64,000 nucleotides of DNA from Paralvinella palmiformis (Eukaryota; Annelida; Polychaeta; Terebellida; Alvinellidae), in NCBI GenBank assembly GCA_025642065.1, contig JAODUP010000056.1:103501-167500 (forward strand), read 5' to 3'. This document shows, piece by piece, positions 37,594 through 49,122 of the stretch. The number at the start of each line of letters is the position of its first letter. Positions within the stretch are counted from its first letter, which is position 1. The position numbers and the translations under genes are program-made. Under the pieces are notes generated by a model. It was not told the origin of the DNA. It did no database searches and saw only the letters and a program-made list of their open reading frames with translations.

Positions 37594-38036
37594 GACACGT
37601 TAACGCAAAATATAATGTATTCCTGCAATAAAAGAGAATTGTTTTAAATCATTTTCGTTACCAGTTTTCGTTCTATAATACAGTACGACCCATACATCAA
37701 TAAAATAAATAGATACCAGTGATATAGGCCATTCCGATGGTACAATGGTTAGAATACTTCGGCTTATTGTGTGTGAGATGTATAAATATATTGAGGTACT
37801 TCGTCCGGCATTTATAAATGACACTTCCCATAAGAGAAAGGCTGAACGGTTTTATAATATATGGGATGTACTTATGTTAGAGCTAATAAAATTTAACTTT
37901 GGTAAATAAAACAGAATATCATTAGTCTACAGTGAAATAAGACGTGGAATATGTTAGGAAATAATGTCAACAGCTTAAAAAATATTTAAAAAAATTAAAG
38001 ATTGGTTGCCTCTTGAGATGGTCCTTGATGTCATTT

Positions 38037-38077
<41 letters not shown>

Positions 38078-38582
38078 CAAAATAAGAGCATATATGTTTA
38101 ATTAGATATACGAGTATTTATTTCATGGGATTGTCACTGTTTTCACATAAGTTGTACTTGTGAAGATGACGTAATGTGGCGTTTTTAGCGTTATAATTTC
38201 TACTCAGTTCATTCATATATTTTCACTTTTTTACTTTTCTCATAGACCAATTTCCGGTTGTGGAAACGTTAATTGCTAATGCTTAACGGATCGAAATAAA
38301 GCTAACTTATCTATCTATCTGTATCTGTCTATCTTTATCTATTTAGCCGGATAAGATCAGCACCGATCCCGAACAAAACATTCACTAACTATTTCGATAA
38401 TGCCATGTTTAATAGTCAGAAGCTGAAGCCACGTGGTCGAATCTCATTAAAACTTGTATCTCGATCTGGGATGTTTCATGCAACAAGAAAAAAGTTGGAC
38501 TGATTACATCCTTTACTTAAGGAGTCGCCTCCTGTTTGTTATATGCCCGCCTGTTAAACCGAGCTAACCAAATAGCTCATTC

Positions 38583-38900
38583 GTCACAGCCTCTATGTTG
38601 GAGTGGTTGAGAAATCTCCTCCACCACCACTCACAGGGGAGCAGTACGGAAAGATGGAGCCAAAGTACCCTGAGGATGGTCACTGCCAGAGTGTTTTACG
38701 TCCTCAGGGGGTTTTTAACGTCCCCTTTATTTTAAATAATTCAGTGGAGACAGCAGCGCCATTTAACGTGGGCAGCCACCCACGATGTTGTGAGCCAAGA
38801 AATTAATCTCTGGTAAAAGGTTTCGACCTCTTGCGGCGTTCGAACCTGTGACCGTTGGCACCAAGTGCCGGGTGCTTAACGGCTAGGCCACCGGAACTCA
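38583..38900 (-). mobile_element. SINE-like family B, second copy
   Basis: Highly similar to 19690-20010 across the body (cacagcctctatgttggagt, ggggagcagtacggaaagat, ggcaccaagtgccgggtgct). No clear flanking duplication was found. A SINE-A element inserted at its right edge. Confidence 0.85.
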
Positions 38901-38915
38901 CAACCCATATGCCAG

Positions 38916-39111
38916 GATGATGATGATGATGATTGATGTTTTACGGCTACTTTTGTGCACAAGGTAGGCTAAATAGGCCGAGCGACCTCCAAAGGTAATG
39001 AGACGAACTGAAAAACGAAACAACCTTCAGATATGCCCACGCCGGGATTCGAACACGGGTGGTAGTGATCTGTTGTCCAACACGCTACCGCTCGACCACG
39101 GAGGCGCCCCA
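38916..39111 (-). mobile_element. SINE family A, full-length copy with target-site duplication
   Basis: An inverted copy of the element at 46172, with ATG-repeat tail at the left and GGAGGCGCC head at the right. The 14-bp duplication AACCCATATGCCAG lies at 38902-38915 and 39112-39125. It abuts the end of a SINE-B copy. Confidence 0.92.
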
Positions 39112-39736
39112 AACCCATATGCCAGCACTATATAGGACTATATAGCAATGCGTCACATTTACAGGGGCGGCAATTTCGAATAGAAAAAATCCTATAAATA
39201 TTTTTTTTATTATATTTAACTTCAGGAAAAGCTAATAATGCCTCGCAAAATACCAGCACCTAGCTAGCTTCTGTGGCCCGCTTAAGGGACCCGGACCCCA
39301 CGCCATAGGCAGCTTGCTTCGCCCGCAAATGTATTTCTACTACACCAATATGGGCGCCCATATATATTTGACCCCGGGCGGGAATATCCCCGCGACTGCT
39401 ATATAGGACTTGTGTAACTATCTCTGGACCTGTTAAACAGAAAAAAATGGTTATTAAAAGAAAAGCAGAAACTCCCATAAACACAAACAATAACAAAAAT
39501 ACAGCTACACAGATCTATGATATGTTCTTAATTTGATAATCCGTTCGCCTATTTATATAGCCGAAGATACTTCAATAATATATCTAACGTAGAGAGATTG
39601 TCTAATATATATATAGCATGCTAACTCGCCTCAGTATCAATGAAACGTATGACTAATATATTGATTATATGGATTATCATAATAAATCGATACTGACTGT
39701 TTAAGTATAACAAATTCTAAACACCTAAAATAATAC

Positions 39737-39769
<33 letters not shown>

Positions 39770-40487
39770 ATGAAATCAGATCTTTCCTGGTCACCGTGAA
39801 ACATATTTACACAGACTTTAAATAGAACGGTGGTTTTCACTGGAGCACAGACACACACACAGACATACACAGACACACGGAGACACACTTTTAAAAACCG
39901 CTATCAATAATGGTGTAGATAATGAGTGAAGAATTCTGAACATTCGGCGGGACAGTGATGAGATAAGAGATGCACTTGATAGAAAACGACCGAATACGTA
40001 GCGAAAACCGCGCCGTATTATATATAAATGGTGACTTCAATGTCATTTGCTTAACACAAAGTCATATCTGGCACCAGACCAATTAGCCAGAATACTTGTC
40101 CGTTGGGTGTGTCATTTTCGTTCCAATCAAAACAAAAGAGTGTGGTTTTGATGAATGATTCAACAAAATGCTTGTTTGGTGTCAGAGATTGATAAAAGCT
40201 GCCTGGTGATAATAATACTTATTGATTATCCTTAAACGGTGAGCTAAACTTCTGCTGATGAACGACCAGGTGAGATATACGCTAGTTGATTTAAATTATC
40301 TGTTGTAGGATTAAAAACAATTGTCAATTGTCACAGACAACGAACTGGAATTTTATAAAACTGAAAGCGTACTCTAATGGGGATTTATATAAAATCGGTA
40401 ACTGGTTACATTAGATAGACTGTTCTACAGGCAAGTTAATATTGTTTACACCTCCTGTGGTTTTCATATTCAATTGTCGTGAAAAAC

Positions 40488-40650
40488 CTTGATGACCCAG
40501 CTTGATGACCCTTTTGATCACTCTACTTGATAACCCTACTTGGTGATTCTATATGATGACTACTTAATAATTCTACTTGATGACTCTACTTAATGACCCT
40601 ACCTGATTACCCTACTTGATGACCCATAACTGATGACCCTACCTGATTAT
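40488..40650 (+). repeat. 13-14 bp minisatellite
   Basis: Repeated cttgatgaccctac-type units, about twelve degenerate copies. Confidence 0.75.
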
Positions 40651-40714
40651 CTTCCGACTAGGACGAATCCGGATAAATGTCTAAGAAACAGCCACCCAGT
40701 GTCAGGATTTAAGG

Positions 40715-40835
40715 CGTAGGGTGCTACGATTAGAGCGCTGCAAACCTCCAAGCTCCGGGTTCAAATCTAGCTCATACCTGTGTTTGTGGGATTTGTTTAA
40801 TCTAGCCGAGGCTAAATAACTCAATTCAACAACAA
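40715..40835 (+). mobile_element. tRNA-like SINE fragment
   Basis: cgattagagcgctgc (A box) and gggttcaaatctagc (B box) are followed by about 60 bases of unassigned body. Confidence 0.45.
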
Positions 40836-41146
40836 CAGCAACAACAACAACCACAACAAAGAGCTGGACAAGCATTATACTGCTTTCTTCCAGTAACCGG
40901 TATAGTTGTAGCTGCCCTGAGGCGATGACTAATTTCGCGCGGGGGGTGTACGTTTCTGAAGCCTTGAAACAGAAACGTGTCGAAACATGTTCCTGAATCC
41001 GAGCTAAAGTGGCGCGAGTTAACCACGAGACCTGACCTGACCTAATTAATTGTGAAGTTAGGATGACGTAATAACCCCATGTCCGATACGGCTAAAAGCG
41101 AAATGTCCCAAAGGGGAAATACGGTATGAAATGACGTGGTTAGGAA

Positions 41147-41165
41147 TATATATATATATATATAT

Positions 41166-41204
<39 letters not shown>
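41147..41204. repeat. (AT)n(GA)n compound microsatellite
   Basis: About 12 AT units, then an acgaga joint and about 16 GA units. Confidence 0.97.
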
Positions 41205-41206
<2 letters not shown>

Positions 41207-42252
41207 CATGTTATACGGTGTAACTACGTCATGCATGACTAACCGTGAATGGTGATTGGCTAAAAAGTGTAACTTGATTACACGGTGCTGAATGAGCTGT
41301 TTATTTGTAGTGACATACCCGAGACTATTTGTTAACCTGGTCACAGTCGACGGTCACAGTCAACGGTTTCTTGGTGATTTTCATCAGAAGGTATGTACGA
41401 GCGGGATGCATTTCGGACTTAAAGCTCTACCCGTTTCAATTGCATGTGTTCCGGTCTCGTCTCTTTTATGTCAACATCCGCTCGCGGACAGCCAGATTAT
41501 CATCAATTACACTGTCCCCAACAAATTAGATTATTTCATCTAATAAGATAATATCATGCAGATATAATCAGGTGCGGTTCGTGACCTGAGCTCATTCCGG
41601 ATTCCAGAAGTAATACGCCGAAATATATCTCGATCACGGTTGATTGGTAAGCTTCCGGTGGAAAACAAAATCCTGATTACTAGACGCCAGCGAAGCTGAG
41701 AAAATATGAAAAAAAATAGTTTACTAGTCGCGTGCCTTCGGAGCGCTTCGGCAAATTATCGGAGAATCCTGATCCAGAAACACGCAGGTGTCGCGTTTTG
41801 CTGTAGACGCCTGAACTGATTTGCGCTAACAAGTATAAAACGTGCACAGGCCACATTTGGTGTTTGGAAAGTATACAGAAAGACGAACAAAATGATCTCT
41901 CGCAAAATAATTTGGACAACTCTCGTGAACGGCGCATCTTCGTAAGACATTTAGTGTACGTATCTCTGGAGTATTGCCAAACTCTTATAGTAATTCAAAT
42001 TGTTTTGTTGATCTAGTCATCACACCATTGATACATCATCAGCTGGTAAACTCCGTTGTAGATTGGAACGCTTAATTAACGAACCGTGAGAATAGGAGAG
42101 TATATACGTATCTATGTCAAGTAGCAAGTTCGTTCGTAAGACTGGACTTCCCTTTCCAGAGACTTGCGGTTATTACTTACTTACTTATTACTATATCTCG
42201 AAGGGAAATCTATGCTTACGTCACTTAATTTGTTCCCCCCCCCCCACCCCAG

Positions 42253-42490
42253 AAAGAGACAGCTGCTCTGAAGGCGGTCGTCGGTTTGGACGCTGATTCA
42301 GATGTCATGGATTCTTCCTGCGATTTCGAGACGATGACCGGATCATCTTTCAGATCCGATGAGGAAATAATTCTCTCCGCTAATCAAAATCGACACAGTT
42401 TCACCAGAAGTGATAGTAATCGAGTGATGAAAGATGACCTGGCTCGAAGTGACACATATGCAGGACAGGTTACGGAAATGAAAGCGACAG
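42253..42490 (+). CDS. BH3 candidate exon 1 (leader)
   Basis: Open from the acceptor in the frame AAA GAG ACA; the first Met is at 42307 with a strong context (gtcATGg). Bases 42253-42306 may be 5' UTR or coding if an upstream coding exon exists. The translation DSDVMDSSCDFETMTG and following residues are acidic and low in hydrophobics. The reading frame runs past the donor to 42678, so the exon end is set by the donor and by phase agreement with the next exon. Confidence 0.65.
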
Positions 42491-43263
42491 GTAGGGATCA
42501 TTCAGCGTTAGATAAATGGGAAAATGTTGGAGCCAGTTCGATAATGTTAGCGCATTTATTATATCCGTGTATGTTCCGTTGTTCGTGCGTACTTGCGGTC
42601 GCGCGCATATACGCGCATTTAAGTAATATCCGTGTCAGCACGTCTAATCACCAGAATCATTTAACAAATAGCCAGTGAATTTTTAATAAATCATCTTCTG
42701 CCATCTTTGATATATGGCAGAACAATTGTTCTGATTACGACGACCAAAAAAGATTCTTTAAAAAGCAGTCCAACATATTTTTTGTCGTCAATGTCTGGCT
42801 GCACAAGAAAGATGTTGACGATTTGTGGTAATATTTGTTAATCGTGACACGCCAATCGTAATATATACAATATATCAGGTAGGGATGATATGAGGATTCC
42901 CAGGGTACAAACACTGCTAACTTCAGATTTACAGTCTTTTATAAGATGAGGGAAAAGTTTTCATACAACGAAGAGCGATCAACCAACAAAAATAAATGTC
43001 TGCCACAATGTCATATCATCTTCATTGGTTCATTGCAGACAGTCAGCAGTCCGGATCGATTTGTCCTCTATCGTCTTGTCGTCATGATGAGGCGGATTCG
43101 ACCTCTAATTATCACCAACATCATCATCATCATCATCATAATCATCCACACCAGCCTGGATCGCAGCCTGAGGCTAAGATAAGGGCCGTCGAGAAGAATG
43201 TTGCTGACAGCCTGAGAGAGATCGGTGATCAGTTCTCGGCGATCTTCTCAAAACAGGATAGAG
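42253..43263 (+). CDS. Candidate BH3-only apoptosis regulator, two in-phase exons (3' end uncertain)
   Basis: Exon 42253-42490 follows a poly-C tract and ccccag and ends ACAG|gtaggg (phase 1). Exon 43039-43263 follows ttcattgcag and ends AGAG|gtaagt (phase 1). Joined from the strong-context ATG at 42307 they read 136 residues plus one base. Residues 1-61 are acidic and Ser-rich, 87-99 are His-rich (seven consecutive His), and residues 116-131 read VADSLREIGDQFSAIF. This carries the BH3 signature L-x3-G-D-x-F (L120, G124, D125, F127) with hydrophobic positions V116, I123 and I130. BH3-only proteins such as BIM and BMF bind the groove of anti-apoptotic BCL-2 proteins at mitochondria. A disordered leader plus one BH3 helix encoded next to an intron fits that class. 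No BH1, BH2 or other domain is visible. No dynein-light-chain TQT motif is seen. The assignment rests on one short motif, but the splice phasing supports a real gene. Confidence 0.7.
42491..43038 (+). other. Intron of the BH3 candidate
   Basis: A 548-base intron with no recognisable repeat. Confidence 0.6.
43039..43263 (+). CDS. BH3 candidate exon 2 (His tract and BH3 motif)
   Basis: Phase 1 in (the joined codon gives Asp), phase 1 out. It holds a CAT-repeat His tract (about 43111-43140), then QPEAKIRAVEKNVADSLREI and GDQF. Strong consensus donor gtaagt. The other frame across the same bases begins with an ATG but loses the motif and lacks a matching acceptor. Confidence 0.72.
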
Positions 43264-44524
43264 GTAAGTGAACGACTTTTTGTTTACTGGATCCCAGTTA
43301 TGTGTGATATGTATCTTATTGATCATTTGGACGGCTACAGTAGGTCTTTATGTGTCTTTTACTTATAGACAGTTGCACAATGTTGTCAATTTTGTGCAGT
43401 CTAATGCTCCATTGTTTGTGGTATTATGTGGTATTATGTGGTAGGTATTGTGGTACTATGTGGTATGTACTATCGTTTTGAGGATCACAATGAAAACCAG
43501 TCTGTGGTTTGGTATTATCATTATAATTATTTTAATTTTTGCGGGGGGGGGGCTCCTTATTAAATCTTATCTACGAGTATATACTTCACGCCAACGTATA
43601 CACAACATATACACAAGCTACTTGTTCTGTGTTATCCATGTCTCAGTGGTGTCTATTACCGACTGATATCTATTAGTAACTGGTATTTATCACTGATATA
43701 TAATGGTCTCTATTCATGGTTGGTGATAATTTGTGTCTGTCGTATGTGTGTGTGTGTGTGTGTGCGCGCGCGCGCATGTGTGTGTGTGTTTAAAATGGAA
43801 AGGATAGATATATAGATAAAACATAGATTTTTAAGTCAGCAAATCTTGTTTAAATCGCAATAGGCTAACGTATTTAATCCTGGAATATTTCTGGCAAACA
43901 CTGAAATTTCAATTTTGGCCAACCTTCCAGGGGGGGACCCCACACAAGAAAACCTGGCCCCTCCCTTCTAAAATAGAAACTAATATTACTTCAGGGGAAA
44001 GTGATTTAGTGGCTTTCACATGTAATTAGATTATTTGCCAGTAAACGATTGAAGTCAAGTAGTTATTTTCACAACAAGCCAACTTGAAATTGCTATTTAT
44101 CATACACTGAAATGTAAACTTGGTGTAGATAGAGTATACAGAGTTATTGCGATAATTCTAAAGGAGACCAATAATCTATTATTATAATAAGGAAATAGTA
44201 ACACTTTGTTGTTCGTTTATTGACTTGTTGAAGTGGAGTTTATCCACAAACCACAAGAACTACGATGTCATGTTTATGTTTTTGGTAACTGAATGAGATC
44301 AAGTTAATCTTGTATAGAGGATACCCAGGCAGTCGGTGCTCACGTTTATTGTGAGGTATCCGCTTCGTGATTAGACCACCCCCCTCGGCACAAAGTTCAG
44401 TTCACCTGTCGACATGGTGTGTCGGCCTTTATCGGATGTCGCAAGAAGCAGTCAAGTTATGCAGGTTTACACGTCCTCAGCGTAAACTGTTAAAATGATT
44501 AACTATGGCCGTTCTTGTGTCTAG

Positions 44525-44832
44525 GAGTCAGTGCCGTCAGTAAACTTCTCTCATCCGAATTCTGTTGTTCCAAGTCGGAGTTGAAGGGTGGTCACGCTTC
44601 GTCTGTGTATCTATTGTACACAATAGTTGAATTTTTTTGGGGGAAGGAGGAGTTTTGCGTTTTCAAGCGGGAAGTGAGGGGATGTTGCACGTGTGACGCT
44701 GTCACTATTCCGCCAACCCTTTGTTCCGATAGTCCACTGTACCGACATCCGCGAGTACCGACATATTTATTTAAAATCTCACTCGTTCATTCTTGGTCTC
44801 CTAGCTACTGCAAAAAATTACTCATTAGCTAA
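44525..44832 (+). CDS. Possible terminal exon of the BH3 candidate
   Basis: An acceptor-like gttcttgtgtctag precedes a frame that continues in phase 1 from 43263 and stays open to TAA at 44830-44832. The frame includes a hydrophobic aromatic stretch, SSVYLLYTIVEFFWG, which could be a membrane tail; BIM and BMF also end in hydrophobic segments. The composition beyond that stretch is not convincing and an internal donor cannot be excluded. This exon is a guess based on phase and position only. Confidence 0.25.
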
Positions 44833-45894
44833 ACGTCATATGTATATCCAACAATTAAGTGCTATAAACTCGGTGAGGTTTAATTGCATAATGTAATAAG
44901 TTGGGGGATGTTTCACGCTCCAAAAAAATCGGCTCAAACTGAAAACAGCGAATATGATTCCGGATGTTTATTACCAAGTTTCTCCACCAAAAGGTCAAAT
45001 TAAGTCACTAGATCGGAACATTGGCTTATCAGAACGTTGATCTGGTGGGAAATTGGGATGGAAGAATATTGATCTGTCGAAGCATTGGTACAACATAAAT
45101 ATTGGGTTATCGGAACAGTGGATTGTTGGAATAACGGGCCGTCGGAGCAGTAGAGAGCTGGTTTATTGAACCTGAAGAATTTGATGTCTAGCTGATGGAC
45201 GGGCCTCCGGTTAAATGGAAAAAAATTACATCTCCTTGTGACGCTGGAGTATTGTAACATTTGTAAGATAAACATCTCACTTGTACTATCATCCTACAGG
45301 GTTCCCCCTCCAGTCTGACCCTTAATTGCTGATATTCACCTGTCAATGGTCATAAGTAGGTGTCAATGGCATATTTAATCGACAGCCCGTGCTGTAATCT
45401 TATAATATGACCTCAATTTTTGTCATGATAATAATAATACATTTACAAGTAGACGTATATTGTTTAATGATATCGAGCTGTTCTTGTTGATACGATCATA
45501 TAAACAGATAACGCCGATGAAGATAATATATTACAACCAACGTCTTCCATATGGCGGCAACCCTTCTTAGAAGATCAAGAGTAGCTTCGGTTTGGTCTTC
45601 AGTCGAACCCCCCCCCCCCTCCTTAAAATAAATCACTCGTTGAAGGGTTGACTTATGGAACAGTCCCCCCCCCCTCCTCCTACAAGTCACACTAAAAATT
45701 ACTTTGGTGTTTTCTTTCTGTATCTTCTTGGTTGCCTAACACACACACACACACACATAATTCTGGAGTATTGCCTATTTATATAGTTTATTGTTGTGGG
45801 TATTACGGAGGCCAACTTCATTAGATAAATCATGAAAATGATGTGTACCTTGGTCCTGTTCATATTTACCATATATTTTTATTCTGCTGATGTC

Positions 45895-45895
45895 G

Positions 45896-45946
<51 letters not shown>

Positions 45947-45963
45947 ATGTGTGTGTGTGTGTG
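45895..45963. repeat. (CT)n(AT)n(GT)n compound microsatellite
   Basis: CT, AT and GT runs join directly in a 69-base tract. Confidence 0.97.
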
Positions 45964-46171
45964 CATTTACTGAAAACATAATTATATCAATCTTTTCGGC
46001 GTTTCTCTAAACGAATTCAGCATTATTGGAGATTGTTGTAATCAAGATTAGCTTATATAACTAATATTTAAAACGACCACACAGTATTTTAGAGTCCCAT
46101 ACAATTATATAAGTCCGAAATATTTTCTCTTCTTGGTATGTTGAGATGTCACATTCCTCCAACATATATCT

Positions 46172-46355
46172 GAGGCGCCTCCGTGGTCTAGCAGTAGCGT
46201 GTTGGACCACAGATCACTACCACCCGTGTTCGAATCTCGACGTGGGCATATCTGAAGGTTGTTTCGTCTTTGACTTCGCTTCATTACCGTCGGAGGTCGC
46301 TCGGCCCATTTAGCCTACCATGTGCACAAAAGTGGCCGTAAAACATCAATCATCA
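46172..46355 (+). mobile_element. SINE family A, full-length copy with target-site duplication
   Basis: A tRNA-derived head begins GAGGCGCCTCCGTGGTCTAG (A box TGGTCTAGCAG), with B box GTTCGAATC at about 46230. The body ends AAAACATCAATCATCATC. A 14-bp direct repeat TCCAACATATATCT flanks it at 46158-46171 and 46356-46369. This is the cleanest copy in the window and a good family reference. Confidence 0.92.
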
Positions 46356-48284
46356 TCCAACATATATCTCAGTTCCCTCAACCTCTTGAATGCATCCCTA
46401 GTCGTCACGTTTAATTGACACATTGATGGAGTATAATTTAATTTTGTAGCACTTTATGATTGAACGCCTTATAATAAATGTCACTGATAATTATGTCCGG
46501 TTTTATCATGGCAGTGTTTTGAATAACCGAAGTGTGGAGTCTGGATCAGGAAGCTGCCCTGTCAAACTAGTGATCTCCACATCCCCGGATACTGTCCAGA
46601 CAGTCGACGTTGTTCGAGTTCATTGCCTGTTCACCGTCGAGTTATCTTTGTACGCAATGTGTACGCATCGTTGACTTGATGTGTTCATTGGGTCGCCATC
46701 AGAATGCGCTCAAGTGTTTATTATTATAGCAATTATATAAGGATAAATATTTAACGGGCTACGGTAGTATGTCATCAGAATGTCATACATTCCCATGTAT
46801 GGTTGCAATTTTATTGTTACGGTTGACAGGTTTGTTTGTGAGTGGTTCTTTATAACTAAAAACTGTAAATATTTGTCAGTTTGTTGCAATGTCAGTATTA
46901 AGTATTCACCAATTTTTCCGTCCATTATCATATCATTGTGTTGGCTTACGTTATGATTGTCTTTTTAAATAACTTATAAACTATATATTCTAGTTATTAT
47001 GTTATACGAGGTATTAGCACAAGTTGGTACCTCATCCTGTAATATTTATTTATAAACTGTTATTGTGTGTATACTGTTTTCTTGTTCATGTTTATTGTGT
47101 TCTTCCTGTCATAATGGTCTCCTCTACGGTCTCATTATTCTAGTCAAAACGTATATTTATTTATGTTCATCGAATTAAATTTGGTATAAATTTCAGAAGA
47201 AAAAATCATTACCATCTAGCATTGAATTAATACAGAAAAGTAAAATCCCATATTAGCCATTTTGAATAAAGCCCAATTTTAAAAGACCATTAATTAATCT
47301 CAAGCCGAGATAATTCCTTGGGAAGGAAAAGGAACACATCCAGTACCAGTCTCTTAACATAAATGTCAATGTAAATGGTTTACTATTGCTATAAATGGGT
47401 GTATATACGTTGTACCAAATGTGGGTGAGTGAATGAGTGAGTGAGAGGTGGCATGTTTTGTTTCGGATCTGTGCTGGTCACACCTCGAGCATATCGCTCA
47501 GGAGTTTCTCCCGGGCAAGTGACGTGATTAGGCTGAAACCTTTACTGATGTAATGGATGAAACAACTCACACCGGGACTGTTAGCTAGCCTGAGGTAATG
47601 GTATGGTGGATTATGGTAATGTCATCACCGTCATTTCTGCCAATACAAAAATACTGTCATCTCACCGAGCTGTGTGTCGGTGCTTGATAGAGGATGAAGG
47701 GATCAATATGATATTTGTTTATTGGCTTCATACGAGGAAGCTGCGTGTTGTGTACTGTCAGTTCAGGAAATGTAGGATTACAAAAATATTTTTTAGTAAG
47801 TAACAAAGATTTAACCAAAACAGGATAATATATAAATAAAGAGTCACTTTTATTTCAAGACTGTTTGTATATTGACTAACTAATGTCATTTTCCATTTTT
47901 CGATAATACTGTTACAATAAAAAGAAATTATTTATATTCCTGTGTTTGTTTGTTTGTATTAACGCAATGTAGAACGTGTTGTTTCGAACTAGTCTACCTA
48001 CACTAACACCTACATCAAGCAATCATTTTCCCGACACGAATAACCAACCCCCTTCTTTAACAGAAATGAAAAATCTCCCATTCTCTAGACCACTGGCAAT
48101 GTGGCAAGTATATTTTTCTATCAAAAGCACTCTCCCATATTACAAACACTGTGTCTAAGTTTAAAGAACACAAGAGAAGTCTACTACATACTTTATGACA
48201 TATTTATCATATTTACTGTTCAGTGAACAAAGATATGACATAGTTTTTGTTAGTGTTAATATTATCATATCAGCTGTTAGTTTG

Positions 48285-48317
<33 letters not shown>

Positions 48318-48506
48318 ACTTGTGTATATATATATATATGTATGTTTGTGTGTGTGTGTGTGTGTTATACTTAATCTGTATAATCAAGAAATATGTATAT
48401 TACCTGAAATTTGCAGCTAATATGTCTATTGCTAACTGAGATTTAATACAGATTACTTGAAAATTTCAGCTAATATATATATTACGTGATTACACGAATT
48501 AACTGT

Positions 48507-48508
<2 letters not shown>

Positions 48509-48552
<44 letters not shown>
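48509..48552. repeat. (AT)n microsatellite
   Basis: About 21 AT units, 320 bases past the CGRRF1 stop codon. Confidence 0.97.
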
Positions 48553-48553
<1 letters not shown>

Positions 48554-48838
48554 CTGTAATTGGACATTAATAATGTTACACAAAAAACTTATTTCTCAAA
48601 AACAAGTTATTTTACAATATCCTTCAGTAGACAGCAGATGTATGATAAATGGAGATAAATCAAAGCACCATAGGCCCCCATGGGTGTTGAGGAATTAGAC
48701 TGAGTTATCCCTTCAGAGGCTTAGAAAGAGCAACCATTACTGAAGGTGAAGTTTCATGCTTAGAACAAAACTAAACAATGTAGATGAGAGAGAGAGAGCT
48801 CTAGAGAGAGAGAAAGAGAGTATATACACATACTCGCC

Positions 48839-48844
48839 TTTAAT
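48839..48844 (-). terminator. Possible CGRRF1 polyadenylation signal (ATTAAA)
   Basis: ATTAAA on the minus strand about 30 bases after the stop codon. It would give a very short 3' UTR, and other signals may be used. Confidence 0.35.
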
Positions 48845-48873
48845 TCATTCACACAGTGTATAAAAAAACAATA

Positions 48874-49122
48874 TCAAGACGTGTCCAGGATCCTGAATGA
48901 ACTAGATATTATAGTCCTACACATAGGACAGTGTGTCAGTCTGCTGAAACAAACGTCACAGACACAGGCGTGTCGACAAGGAAGGAATGCTCTCGTAACA
49001 GCTGCACTCAAACACACAACGCACTGGCCACCGACTTCTGATTGGCTGTCATCCTGCTCGTGTGACCAGGTGACATCTGGAGAGGCGCTGCTATCTGGAT
49101 CACTGTTTGTCACATAAAGTTG
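48874..49122 (-). CDS. CGRRF1: CGRRF1 exon 6 (RING finger)
   Basis: Acceptor tctacccaaatag, phase 0 in; it ends at TGA 48876-48874. It encodes QLYVTNSDP, an acidic Ser-rich spacer, and a complete RING (C-x2-C-x11-C-x-H-x3-C-x2-C-x6-C-x2-C), then 14 residues. Human CGRRF1 has the same LPCRH and CPMCR landmarks. Confidence 0.96.
   Translation of the reverse strand, partial: QLYVTNSDPDSSASPDVTWSHEQDDSQSEVGGQCVVCLSAAVTRAFLPCRHACVCDVCFSRLTHCPMCRTIISSSFRILDTS

Larger units (their letters stand above)
33032..42252. other. Intergenic region between the PLD gene and the BH3 candidate
   Basis: PLD 3' UTR at the left (end not determined), several AT microsatellites (33297, 36063, 37557, 38041, 39740), SINE-B and SINE-A at 38583-39125, and a GC-rich patch at 39255-39400. 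Untranslated exons of the BH3 candidate may lie in 41000-42250, which has more CpG than its surroundings. No other gene was recognised. Confidence 0.6.
43264..48873. other. Region between the convergent BH3 candidate and CGRRF1
   Basis: GT/GC repeat at 43746-43790, possible third exon at 44525, paired poly-C runs at 45608 and 45665, full SINE-A at 46172, AT repeats at 48289 and 48509. 46400-47950 has no recognised feature. Confidence 0.6.

Noticed and set aside
46456..46674. 72-aa frame considered as a later exon of the BH3 candidate
   Set aside because: With the preceding acceptor the phase required by 43263 leads to a stop at once.
48881..49117. 78-aa plus-strand frame
   Set aside because: It is the antisense shadow of the CGRRF1 RING exon.
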